Below, piece by piece: positions 1 to 7,549 of a DNA stretch of 42,048 nucleotides. Source of the DNA: Candidatus Adlerbacteria bacterium RIFCSPHIGHO2_12_FULL_53_18 (lineage in GTDB: Bacteria; Patescibacteriota; Minisyncoccia; Phycocordibacterales; SBAW01); the NCBI GenBank assembly GCA_001775475.1, contig MEWW01000003.1, forward strand, positions 1-42,048. Reading direction: 5' to 3'. The notes beneath the pieces are model-generated. The model ran no database searches, was not told where the DNA came from, and saw only the letters and a program-made list of their open reading frames with translations. Within the stretch, counting starts at the first letter, position 1, and each line of letters begins with the position of its first letter. The position numbers were made by a program, and so were the translations under genes.

Positions 1-420
1 CCTCACAAACGACAAAAAGAAACTGTAGTTAATACAAAGACTCGCCTTGTTCGGCAAGGCCTCCTTACGCGTGAGGATGGGTTGTTATGCTTGACCCCAA
101 AAGGGGAGAGGGTGCTAAGAAGACTCGAACTAAAAGACTATGCATTACAAAAACCAAGGCGTTGGGACGGCAAGTGGCGTATGCTTATCTTTGATATTCC
201 GGAACGCAGAAAAAAGTCACGTGAGCAGGTCCGCAAAACACTCGCAACTATAGGATTTGTGCGTCTTCAGGATAGTGTCTGGCTTTACCCGTATGATTGC
301 GAGGATTTAATTACACTGTTAAAAGCGGATTTTCATATCGGGAAGGATCTTCTGTATCTGATTGTTGATTCGCTAGAAGGAGATACTCGCCTCAAACATC
401 ACTTTGGTCTTATACATTAA
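1..420 (+). CDS. PaaX-like regulator with Cas2-fold C-terminus (5' end outside window)
   Basis: The frame is open from the first base, so the gene enters from the left; 139 codons are visible. The early part (TRLVRQGLLTRED, then LTPKGERVLRRLE) reads as a winged helix with its wing, and the rest (MLIFDIPERRKKSREQVRK, GFVRLQDSVWLYPY) is the ferredoxin-like fold shared by Cas2 and the C-terminal part of PaaX repressors. Proteins of this size in Parcubacteria are often labelled Cas2, but the winged helix and the absence of cas genes or a repeat array argue for a transcriptional regulator. The apparent TTG at 82 is internal, not a start. The effector and operator are unknown. A terminator follows at 496. 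Confidence 0.75.
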   Translation, partial: PHKRQKETVVNTKTRLVRQGLLTREDGLLCLTPKGERVLRRLELKDYALQKPRRWDGKWRMLIFDIPERRKKSREQVRKTLATIGFVRLQDSVWLYPYDCEDLITLLKADFHIGKDLLYLIVDSLEGDTRLKHHFGLIH

Positions 421-495
421 AAATATGCTATAGCTTTAAAATAATGTATTGAGATTTTTGGTAATAATTGTTCGGCAAATTGGGGAGTAAAGAAA

Positions 496-521
496 AAGGC
501 CCGCTGTTGGCGGGCCTTTTT
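496..521. terminator. Bidirectional intrinsic terminator
   Basis: A 9-bp perfect stem (496-504 with 510-518) has a 5-base loop, an A-run on its left and a T-run on its right. It lies between two convergent genes and can serve both strands. Confidence 0.85.
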
Positions 522-547
522 AACCAAGTGGCCGGTGCCTCTTAGTG

Positions 548-982
548 TCAGTATATTCGTAAACCAGAAGCCCTGATGACCTTTGCAACTTCTTCAGCTG
601 TCTTCTTGCCGATGTTAACAATCTTCGCCATCGCTACTTCGCTCGGAAAATCGGTTAGCAGACTTGACATAGTAGGATACGGAATACTCGGAAACATAAT
701 ATTTTTCCGGACCTCGTTGTTTTTGAACACGTTCACAATACGAGTGACCATTGGTGGTGACAGCTCGTGCTTGAAAAGGCGCTTGTGCGTGAAGAACTCG
801 TTTGGCGCAAGATCATAGGGATGCTTGTCGTTCACGGGTGCAGTAATGGGGTATGTCTTGATTCGCAACGAGAACTCAATTCGTTCTCCCAACTTCAAGC
901 CCAGCACCTCACGACCCCATGTCTCAAGCTCGGTGCGGATCTCACGCCTCTTCGCTTCCACCGCCATTTTTCTGTTGATCAT
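548..982 (-). CDS. Hypothetical protein with C-terminal helix-hairpin-helix-like segment
   Basis: This 144-aa protein is not recognised. The longest frame begins at 1024, but the ATG at 982 is preceded by AGAGGT at a suitable distance and is preferred. The N-terminus is basic and helical (MINRKMAVEAKRREIRTELE). The C-terminal 30 residues contain VNIGKKTAEEVAKVIRASG, which resembles a helix-hairpin-helix such as that of the RNA polymerase alpha C-terminal domain, so nucleic-acid contact is possible. There is no signal peptide or membrane segment. It converges on the PaaX-like gene and shares its terminator. The 12-base sequence GTGCCTCTTAGT occurs on both sides of the gene. Confidence 0.55.
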   Translation of the reverse strand: MINRKMAVEAKRREIRTELETWGREVLGLKLGERIEFSLRIKTYPITAPVNDKHPYDLAPNEFFTHKRLFKHELSPPMVTRIVNVFKNNEVRKNIMFPSIPYPTMSSLLTDFPSEVAMAKIVNIGKKTAEEVAKVIRASGLRIY

Positions 983-1024
983 TTTGAACCTCTTTTTCAA
1001 ATAACGCCGTCGCGACAATAACAC

Positions 1025-2090
1025 AAATGTGTGGCATAATCCAGCGACATGGCACTAAGTATCGGTACCGCGCAGGCGTAGCCCAACATATTTTCTCTCC
1101 TCACATAAAGCGCATCCCGTTTCAGTTCATCATCAAACTACCCATGCCTCTCAAGACTGGCGTTGACTATGGCTTCTTGCCCCGTGCCTCTTAGTACTCT
1201 AGTAGGCTAAGCACAGACAGTTCTTAAAGCTCAGTGTTATTCACAACTCTGCCTTACCGCCCCATGTAGAGCGCTAGGTAGACAACATAAGTGGTGGAGT
1301 CTCTGGGGAGATAAAGCCACAGGAGAACATAACACACATGGTCCTCGTCCGTTGGAAACTTAAAAGGAAGACCTGACGAGGTTAATCTAAATGAGTGCAC
1401 TCTCGGTGTCTCAGTCGGCATACCAAGACATCCTCAGCCTTTGGGGGGAGTGCATAAAGAGAAGGGATACTGTCCCGCTCAATTCAACCGTATGTTGGCA
1501 GTAACGCCAGTCTAATGAGGGTGCGTCTGGAAACGCCATAGAAAGCCCTCGCCTCCGTGCGCCACACTGGATGCTCACGTAAACCAAATCCAGGAAACGT
1601 TATGTTTTTAGACAACGGATAATCTGCTTATTCACCCTCTCTTCTATCTTTTTTGAGGAAAGGTTTAAAAAATGAACAGGCAGACGCCCCCGGGGTCTTC
1701 CTTTTTCATGCTTGTGAATACAATACATAACCCGGTAAGCAGGTAACCCAGATATCCTGATTACCCGGATACCCAACCACAATTTTTAGAAGGAAATTGG
1801 GGAAACCAGGTAAACCAATGAGTAGATACTGCCGGGTATTTTTGGCCACTCCTGTCTCTTAAGGTAAATAGTCGCTGTTTTCTGACAGTACAGCGAACTT
1901 TAAAATAACTAACAGTAAACAAATATCCCGCAACTCTCGCGGCTCTGAGCGGGAGGGCTAATAAGGTTCCCCGCAATATCGTTACCACCCATAGCGAAGA
2001 ACTCCCCCCAGGGGGCCCCACACAGTAGTACTTAGGCAGTGAAAGGCTTTATTTACTATGCACCGCGAGCTTTTACGCGCCACAGTCAGG
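1025..2090. other. About 1.07 kb without a convincing gene; several hairpins
   Basis: No plus-strand frame of useful length exists, and the two minus-strand frames (1600-1782, 1761-2021) have no Shine-Dalgarno and no protein-like composition. Visible structure: a 7-bp stem 1343-1349 with 1375-1381; a nested pair in which TACCCGG (1762-1768) pairs with CCGGGTA (1832-1838), enclosing CAATTT (1780-1785) with AAATTG (1794-1799), followed by five T at 1839-1843 like a terminator; and CCCGC (1927-1931) with GCGGG (1949-1953). A 24-codon frame (1672-1746) follows GAGGAAAGG at 1655. I do not recognise tmRNA, RNase P RNA or a tRNA here. Confidence 0.5.
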
Positions 2091-2115
2091 GTGCGTGTGT
2101 CTTTACCAACTAATT

Positions 2116-2676
2116 ATGAAAACCGCTTACTACAGACCTCGTTCTACATATCCCTCCCAACAAGCGCACAAGAGTACCCCTGCCGCACGTTCGGAAAAGT
2201 ACCCAGCGCGTGAGGAGATAGAGAAGTGCTTGGGGAGCCATCCGCTTACCGCTGTTGTTGAGGAAGATATCCAAACTCTCACAGCCATGAAGCACGTGGA
2301 GGGCATCGTCGCTTTCCTAGTTACCCTCACCAAAGAGGGGCGTGTCATATCGCAAGGACGTGGCTCTGCTGTCCTCAACCCAATGAATCGCTTTATTGGT
2401 CGTACTGTTGCGTGTGCGTTTAACTCTGCACTCGCTGATGCGGCAATACGAGCGACAAAAGTCTTGGACACTTTCCGCACTAAACCGGAGGTCGAGGCAC
2501 TTGGGGAGGACGATAAACCCAATGCCTCTAACCCAGCGACCGACAAACAGCTCGGCTATCTCCGCCAACTGATACAAATCAACTGCGAAGAAGACGAGCG
2601 CGAACGTTGGGAGTCCCAGATGGGGGAACTAACGAAGCAGGAGGCTTCAAAGCTCATTGAGTCGTTCAAAAGATAA
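2116..2676 (+). CDS. Putative single-strand annealing / DNA-binding protein (phage or plasmid type)
   Basis: This 186-aa protein starts at the ATG at 2116; a GTG at 2095 in frame is less likely. Residues about 46-120 (hydrophobic strand segment VEGIVAFLVTLTKEGRVISQ, then AFNSALADAAIRATKVLDTF) resemble the beta-rich then helical layout of Rad52/RecT-like annealing proteins and their relatives. The C-terminus has ATDKQLGYLRQLI and LTKQEASKLIESF, a tail module I have seen on phage and plasmid recombination proteins. The assignment is inferred from layout and tail motif only. The gene is followed directly by the promoter of the structured RNA at 2714. Confidence 0.45.
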   Translation: MKTAYYRPRSTYPSQQAHKSTPAARSEKYPAREEIEKCLGSHPLTAVVEEDIQTLTAMKHVEGIVAFLVTLTKEGRVISQGRGSAVLNPMNRFIGRTVACAFNSALADAAIRATKVLDTFRTKPEVEALGEDDKPNASNPATDKQLGYLRQLIQINCEEDERERWESQMGELTKQEASKLIESFKR

Positions 2677-2680
2677 CGTG

Positions 2681-2708
2681 TTGAAAAACCCGCCCAGGGG
2701 TCTATACT
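2681..2708 (+). promoter_or_regulatory. Sigma70-type promoter TTGAAA-16-TATACT
   Basis: The -35 box TTGAAA lies at 2681-2686 and the -10 box TATACT at 2703-2708, with a 16-base spacer. Transcription would start near 2714, leaving a leader of about 215 bases before the gene at 2931. Confidence 0.75.
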
Positions 2709-2713
2709 AGGTG

Positions 2714-2930
2714 GGTACAACTGAATAGCCCGTAAGGGCAACAACCTAACCCGTCAGTAATGGTGGCATGGTTGCGGAGCCAGGTAATGCGTGAAGAACC
2801 CGTCATGGGGTCGCATTACCTGCCGTATTGGGAAACTGATACGTACGCGCAAGCGTAGCTCTGTGACGGGCTCTTTGCGTTCGGGAAAGCGTAAGAACCT
2901 ATATCGCATTATTAGGTTACTAGACGCATT
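2714..2930 (+). ncRNA. Strongly structured RNA: leader of the secreted-protein gene or independent ncRNA
   Basis: The segment contains a hairpin with GNRA loop GTAA (2728-2731 with 2736-2739), an 11-bp perfect stem (2781-2791 with 2812-2822) with an inner ACCC/GGGT stem, and a second GNRA hairpin with loop GCAA (2844-2848 with 2853-2857). CCCGTCA occurs twice (2750-2756, 2799-2805) and both copies match TGACGGG at 2864-2870. AACCTA also occurs twice (2743-2748, 2896-2901) and both match TAGGTT at 2913-2918. These mutually exclusive pairings suggest a large folded domain or a switch. No T-run terminator separates it from the next gene. The class is not identified; the raiA motif is one candidate I could not check. 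Confidence 0.6.
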
Positions 2931-3731
2931 ATGAAAAAATTGTTTACATTGTTTGCACTCCTTGTCGCTGTTCTTGTTCCTTTCAACACAGCGTTTGCTA
3001 TCAGAGAATGGTGGGACCCCATCTACTTTCAAGAGGTTAAACCCTACAGTCCAACCCAGTACGACGTTGATGTACGCGAGCAAATGTTTGGTACCAAAGC
3101 AGAAAGGGCTGCCCATGAAGCACAGCAGCGTCTTATTGACTCCATCAACCAGACAAATGAGCTTTTGCGCAGACAGCAGTTACGGCAGATGCTCAGACCC
3201 CAACCTGTCTACCCAGTGGTCATGCCGGTGTATCAGCCCACATTAACCATTGACCAGCGATGCAAGGATGCTTATGGCTTCAACTCATACGGAAGTGGGG
3301 ATACTTGCTACTGCTCATCCGGATATCAATGGGCATCTGATATGAAATCTTGTATTCCGGTACCTCTTCCTCCTTCAGATGCTGAGCAAGTTGCCGGGGC
3401 AATCATATCGAGTGCTAGGCGTGCTCCTGTTACAAACCCTGCTCCAACCCAAGAGAATAGTGGAGACGACTGCTCTATCCGTGAAGGACGCACGCAGAAC
3501 GGCTACTGTGTTTCGCACCAAGCCTCATGTGTTGAAGCTTTAGGTAACAACGCTGTGTGGACGGGAGAGGTAGACAATGCGGGCTACCCAACATGCGCAT
3601 GCCGGACATCGTGGAAAATATCCGCTGACGGAGGGTCGTGCGTATCAAAAGGTAGCCAGACCGCAGCAGTGGCGAGCGACTCATCCAACTGGCTCCAGAG
3701 GTTCTTAGTATGGCTCGGTATAGGGCTTTAG
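2931..3731 (+). CDS. Secreted Cys-rich protein with YGxNS-type repeats
   Basis: The 266-aa product begins with a clear Sec signal peptide (MKKLFTLFALLVAVLVPFNTAFA, cleavage after about residue 23). A Gln/Arg-rich helical stretch (about 50-90) and a Pro-rich linker follow, then a Cys module with CKDAYGFNSYGSGDTCYCSSG and a second set of cysteines near the C-terminus (CSIREG, CVSHQASC, CACRTSW). Such YGxNS/CxCxxGY modules are common in extracellular Parcubacteria proteins and probably form disulfide-stabilised domains. The last residues (NWLQRFLVWLGIGL) are hydrophobic and may anchor the tail. The start lacks a Shine-Dalgarno and lies directly downstream of the structured leader. Its function is unknown. 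Confidence 0.7.
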   Translation: MKKLFTLFALLVAVLVPFNTAFAIREWWDPIYFQEVKPYSPTQYDVDVREQMFGTKAERAAHEAQQRLIDSINQTNELLRRQQLRQMLRPQPVYPVVMPVYQPTLTIDQRCKDAYGFNSYGSGDTCYCSSGYQWASDMKSCIPVPLPPSDAEQVAGAIISSARRAPVTNPAPTQENSGDDCSIREGRTQNGYCVSHQASCVEALGNNAVWTGEVDNAGYPTCACRTSWKISADGGSCVSKGSQTAAVASDSSNWLQRFLVWLGIGL

Positions 3732-3781
3732 TGGGTGGACGATTGACCTAGTACACAAAATGACTTATACCAAAGCCCACT
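3723..3781 (+). promoter_or_regulatory. Promoter TTGACC-17-TATACC framed by inverted repeats
   Basis: The -35 box (3743-3748) and -10 box (3766-3771) are 17 bases apart. GGGCTTT (3723-3729) and AGTGGG (3730-3735) on the left are complementary to AAAGCCC (3772-3778) and CCCACT (3776-3781) on the right, so the promoter sits inside a dyad that could be an operator or the terminator of the preceding gene. It drives the two-gene unit starting at 3791. Confidence 0.65.
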
Positions 3782-3790
3782 ACTTCAGTT

Positions 3791-3985
3791 ATGGCAAAAT
3801 CTCCCTTGAAGCCTATGTCAGCAAACGAATCGGTCTCCGACCGTATTTTTAGTGCTTTTATCGACGAACTCGCACACGAAAAAGATTTTGATGCTGTAGC
3901 AGCGCGTCTTAAGGGGACTATACTCGAGCAGCGTACTTTGACTGAGCCTGCCTTAAGGAAGGCTCTGTTTGGGGAAGATGCATGA
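3791..3985 (+). CDS. Small protein translationally coupled to the ATPase
   Basis: The 64-aa product (MAKSPLKPMSANESVSDRIF...) is largely helical and acidic toward the end, without a signal peptide, membrane segment or recognised domain. Its stop overlaps the start of the next gene in an ATGA arrangement (3982-3985), implying coupled translation and probably a physical or regulatory partnership with the SMC-like ATPase. It could be an accessory subunit or an autoregulator acting on the inverted repeats around the promoter, but it lacks an obvious helix-turn-helix. The function is not known. Confidence 0.6.
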   Translation: MAKSPLKPMSANESVSDRIFSAFIDELAHEKDFDAVAARLKGTILEQRTLTEPALRKALFGEDA

Positions 3986-6435
3986 TTAAAGTCGAAAAAA
4001 TAACTATAGAGGAGTTCCGGGGTATCCGGTCGCTGCAACTGGAACTAAACAACGAAAGTTACGCTATATGTGGCCCAAACGGAACTGGCAAGAGTGGCGT
4101 TGTTGATGCTGTTGAGTTTGCTTTGACAGGTAGCATCTCACGCCTTACAGGGAAAGGCCGGGGGGCGCTTTCTGTGCTTAAACATGGTCCACATGTCGAC
4201 AGTCGAAAGGCTCCGGAGAAAGCGTGCGTAACTCTTGAGGTTTCAATCGCTACGTTAGGTGGTAAGAAAGCTACTATTACGCGTGACGTCAAGAGCGCGG
4301 ATATCCCCATTATTACACCGGACGAACCTGCCGTGAGGGCGGCGGTAGAGCAGTTTGAGAAGCACCCAGAATTCGTTTTATCGAGACGAGAAATCATAAA
4401 ATATGTGCTTGCAGAACCAGGCGAACGGGCACAAGAGGTCCAAGCCGTCTTACAGCTCGACGAGCTTGAAAAAGCCCGCGTCCTTTTGCAGAAGATTTCA
4501 AATGCATGCACTAGAGAAACTGCCCCACTTATGCAAGACGAACAATCTGCTCGTGAGGCACTTATAAGCGCGATGGATATCGCCGAGTTAACGCCTGACA
4601 GTATACTGGCTGCTGCAAACGAAAAAAGGAAGGTTTTAGGCCTTCCTCCTTTAGCCAGACTAGAGACGACCACTTCCTTAAAAGATGGCTTAGAAAGCCT
4701 AGCTGCTACCGCTGCAAGTCGAGTACCAAAAGAAGCTGCACGGGCAGATATAGCCAAAGCAATTGAGGCAACGCGGGCACTTGCAGGCGCAGATATAGAA
4801 AAAGAGATACAGGCAGCGACAGAGGCCATTACTAAATTAAAAGAAAACGAAGCTAGTCTCGAGAACGTCACGCGAGAATCAATGCTGCGTCACGCCATTG
4901 ACCTATTTGATGAGCACGTTTGTCCTGTCTGTGCTACTGAGTGGAACCCTGAGCATTTCCGCAGCATAGTACGGACTCAGATGGAGCGGCTAGAGGCTGC
5001 CGTCAAAGAAAGAGCAGCCGCAGAAAAATTACTGGCACCAATTATAAAGAAACTAGAGACGATACAAACCAACATAAAGTCTGCGGCCAGTTATGGGCCT
5101 CTTTTTGTTCCGCCTATCGAGACCGCGACACTCAACGAATACGGCGTACACTTGGCAGAGAAAGCAAGTACACTAAGGAAGTTTCTTCCGCTCACAGGTG
5201 TGCTGGCAGCCTTAACTCCTGAAGTTGAGGGCACCGCGAAAGCTCTTGAAGCTCTTGAAGAAATGGGTCGCGCAGTCGAAGCAATACCAGACCCTAACGC
5301 CCGAGATGGCGCCCGAGATTTCCTTGTCACAGCTGACGAAAGGCTACGCGCATACCGCATTGCTGCGGCAAAATATAACGCTGCAAAGAAAAAGTCTGCC
5401 ACTGCAAAACACACTTTTGAAATCTTTGGAGTTGCAACCAACAAAGCTCTTGAGGATATCTACAAGCAGGTTGAAGAACAGTTTCGTGCATTTTATCGTT
5501 CTCTCAACCAAGACGAGAGCGCGTTTGAAGCAACTCTAACTCCTCTAATAGGCAAGTTAGATTTCGATGTGGGCTTCTTTGGCCGCGGCTCTTTTCCACC
5601 AGGAGCGTATCATAGTGAAGGCCACCAGGACGCAATGGGTTTATGCCTTTATCTTGCGCTAATGAAACATATTCTTGGGGAGGGGTTCACTCTTGCCGTT
5701 TTAGATGACGTGCTTATGTCAGTAGACAGAGCTCATCGGCGCGAGGTTTGCCATCTTCTCACTAAACAATTTCCCCAAGTGCAATTTGTGCTCACCACTC
5801 ACGACCCGGTATGGTTGCGTCATATGAAGACAGCGGGTCTTATTCGAGGCAAGGCTGGGGTGGAGTTTCAAAGCTGGGACGTTGACCGGGGACCGACACA
5901 ATGGAAAGACGTTGACGTTTGGGCAGAAATCGACTCCCACCTAAGCAAAAACAACGTGCGGGAGGCGGCGGGCTTGTTACGTCACCATATGGAGTACTTG
6001 GCTGCAGAATACTGTAGCGAGTTGGGGGGTAAAGTAGAGTACAAAGGTGATAACCACTACGACCTTGGTGAACTGTTACCAGGAGCCGTCTCAGCAATGC
6101 GCGACTTACTTAAAAAAGCAAAGTCTGCAGCCAATAGTTGGGATAATAAAGACTTAGCAAAAGTAATAGATGAGCGAGACAAAGCCTTTAACGCCGCATG
6201 TGAAGCAGCGTTTGGTGACCAGTGGCAAGTTAACGTTGTAATTCACCACAATGAGTGGGCAGACCTACAGAAGGAAGATTTTAAACCAGTCGCTGAGGCT
6301 TTTAAAGCTCTTGCTGCTCGATTTGAGTGCAAAAAGTGTAAGGACTTACTGTACGTAACCCGCAGTGGATACAAGAAAGACTGTTTACGATGCTCTTGTG
6401 CAACTCTCAGTTTCAGCCTCGTAGAAAAAGTCTAA
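3982..6435 (+). CDS. SMC/Rad50-like ATPase with zinc-hook motif and C-terminal zinc ribbon
   Basis: The 817-aa protein has Walker A GPNGTGKS (residues 31-38), a helical Ala/Glu-rich arm, a CPVC hook motif (314-317), a second helical arm, a degenerate ABC signature SEGHQDAMG (about 545-553), Walker B LAVLDD (D575, D576) and the switch His in TTHD (607-608). After the ATPase head comes an extra domain of about 180 residues ending in a Cys cluster (C783, C786, C801, C804, C806) typical of a zinc ribbon. This architecture occurs in DNA-end-processing and anti-phage ATPases (Rad50, RloC, Lamassu-type and other SMC-like families). No partner nuclease is visible; any effector activity would have to lie in the C-terminal domain or in trans. 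A role in phage or plasmid defence is inferred from architecture and accessory context. Confidence 0.75.
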   Translation: MIKVEKITIEEFRGIRSLQLELNNESYAICGPNGTGKSGVVDAVEFALTGSISRLTGKGRGALSVLKHGPHVDSRKAPEKACVTLEVSIATLGGKKATITRDVKSADIPIITPDEPAVRAAVEQFEKHPEFVLSRREIIKYVLAEPGERAQEVQAVLQLDELEKARVLLQKISNACTRETAPLMQDEQSAREALISAMDIAELTPDSILAAANEKRKVLGLPPLARLETTTSLKDGLESLAATAASRVPKEAARADIAKAIEATRALAGADIEKEIQAATEAITKLKENEASLENVTRESMLRHAIDLFDEHVCPVCATEWNPEHFRSIVRTQMERLEAAVKERAAAEKLLAPIIKKLETIQTNIKSAASYGPLFVPPIETATLNEYGVHLAEKASTLRKFLPLTGVLAALTPEVEGTAKALEALEEMGRAVEAIPDPNARDGARDFLVTADERLRAYRIAAAKYNAAKKKSATAKHTFEIFGVATNKALEDIYKQVEEQFRAFYRSLNQDESAFEATLTPLIGKLDFDVGFFGRGSFPPGAYHSEGHQDAMGLCLYLALMKHILGEGFTLAVLDDVLMSVDRAHRREVCHLLTKQFPQVQFVLTTHDPVWLRHMKTAGLIRGKAGVEFQSWDVDRGPTQWKDVDVWAEIDSHLSKNNVREAAGLLRHHMEYLAAEYCSELGGKVEYKGDNHYDLGELLPGAVSAMRDLLKKAKSAANSWDNKDLAKVIDERDKAFNAACEAAFGDQWQVNVVIHHNEWADLQKEDFKPVAEAFKALAARFECKKCKDLLYVTRSGYKKDCLRCSCATLSFSLVEKV

Positions 6436-6503
6436 TAAAAACTCCCAATAACCGGAGTGATTCTGGTCTTCAATAAACCCTTATTTCACAGGCTCTTGAC
6501 GCC

Positions 6504-6532
6504 TTGACTTTTGTGTTGTTTTAGGATATAAT
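6504..6532 (+). promoter_or_regulatory. Sigma70-type promoter TTGACT-17-TATAAT
   Basis: TTGACT (6504-6509) and TATAAT (6527-6532) are separated by 17 bases, a near-consensus promoter about 58 bases before the gene at 6591. Confidence 0.85.
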
Positions 6533-6590
6533 TGAGAGTAGCGGTCAAACGCACATTTCCAACTAGTTTCAACCAGCCATGGAGGGCTAA

Positions 6591-7529
6591 ATGACGAGAC
6601 CAGTCGCAACTATCAACGGTGTCAACATCTTCTCCGACAAGCAAGTGACTGGGGTACGGAATACCCGCGTCACGTTCGCCGACGGCAGCTGGTGCGATGT
6701 TGCGACCGGTCAGGTCGACAACAAAGGCCCCGGCTTCATCAACATCGGCGGCAGCGCCGGACAAAAGGACGACGAACAGGCCACGGTCGGCCCGAAGTCC
6801 TTCCAGACCTCGACTCTCGAGGTGCGCGATATCGAAGCCGACGTCGATATCAAACCCAACCAAGGGCAGGCGATGGTCGTGACCATCTCCGGCAAGAAGT
6901 CCGGTGTCGACAGCGTTCTTACCACCAAGGTGGGCGATTGCCTGGTGGTGTCGGGCAAGAGCGGTGGCCGTAAGGCAAGCGGCACCAGCGTTGTCATCGA
7001 CAACGGCAACATCTCCATCGGCAGTGGCAACTTCTCGCGCGGCTCGATGAGGGTCAACGTGGGTTCCGTTTCCATTGGCGGTGGCGGCGACGTGGAGGCT
7101 GATGTCAAAGTCACCATCACAGTCCCCGTACGGAGCGGCATCAAGGTCGCTGGCGTGCAGGGCAGCGTGAAGGTCGGCGACATTGACGGTCCATTCACTG
7201 GCCACCTGTTCGGCGACTCCAGCATGTCCGTCGGCAAGGTGCGTGATGCGCAGCTCTCCCTTCAAGGAAGCGGCGACATCGAAGTCCTCGAAGTCAACGA
7301 CAAGTTGTCGATGCGCATCCAGGGTTCCGGCGACATCAACGTCTTCAACGGCAACGTGCAGACGCTCAACGTGGACATCATGGGTTCTGGCGATGCCGTG
7401 TTCAATGGCACCGCCGCCGACGCCAGTCTGTCGGTCATGGGCTCTGGTGACATCAAGGTCGGCCACGTGAAGAACAAGCCGAATCTCAGCCAGATGGGCA
7501 GCGGCAAAATCAAAGTCGCCAACTGGTAA
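6591..7529 (+). CDS. DUF2807/DUF4097-like beta-solenoid protein without signal peptide
   Basis: This 312-aa protein is dominated by short beta-strand repeats. In the last third GSGD or GSG turns recur every 19-24 residues (LQGSGDIEV, IQGSGDINV, IMGSGDAVF, VMGSGDIKV, MGSGKIKV), the hallmark of the auto-transporter adhesin head (GIN) family, DUF2807. Family members are usually exported, yet here the N-terminus (MTRPVATINGVNIFSDKQ) is not a signal peptide, so the protein may be cytoplasmic or exported otherwise. The Shine-Dalgarno GGAGGG is strong. Codons are markedly richer in third-position G/C than in the neighbouring ATPase and recombinases, a sign of different ancestry. With its own promoter (6504) and terminator (7550) it forms a one-gene cassette. 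Confidence 0.75.
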   Translation: MTRPVATINGVNIFSDKQVTGVRNTRVTFADGSWCDVATGQVDNKGPGFINIGGSAGQKDDEQATVGPKSFQTSTLEVRDIEADVDIKPNQGQAMVVTISGKKSGVDSVLTTKVGDCLVVSGKSGGRKASGTSVVIDNGNISIGSGNFSRGSMRVNVGSVSIGGGGDVEADVKVTITVPVRSGIKVAGVQGSVKVGDIDGPFTGHLFGDSSMSVGKVRDAQLSLQGSGDIEVLEVNDKLSMRIQGSGDINVFNGNVQTLNVDIMGSGDAVFNGTAADASLSVMGSGDIKVGHVKNKPNLSQMGSGKIKVANW

Positions 7530-7549
7530 AGCTCAACAAGTACGCGTTC

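Noticed and set aside
1-420. Cas2 and a CRISPR locus
   Set aside because: The Cas2-like fold is preceded by a winged helix, as in PaaX regulators; no repeat-spacer array or cas1 is present anywhere in the window.
1600-2021. Two overlapping minus-strand frames (1600-1782 and 1761-2021)
   Set aside because: No Shine-Dalgarno, unlikely composition, and they overlap each other and the hairpins; treated as non-coding.
430-2095. Left attachment site of the serine-recombinase element
   Set aside because: I looked for a second copy of the ychF 5' sequence in the intergenic DNA here and found no convincing match; the left end is probably outside the window.
4059-4871. 270-codon minus-strand frame inside the ATPase gene
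   Set aside because: Ser/Ala-rich low-complexity translation, antisense to the Ala/Glu-rich coiled-coil arm; no start signals.
6486-7466. 326-codon minus-strand frame opposite the beta-solenoid gene
   Set aside because: It is an antisense by-product of the GC-rich codon use of the plus-strand gene; its translation is repetitive Asp/Ala/His/Val and it runs across the promoter.
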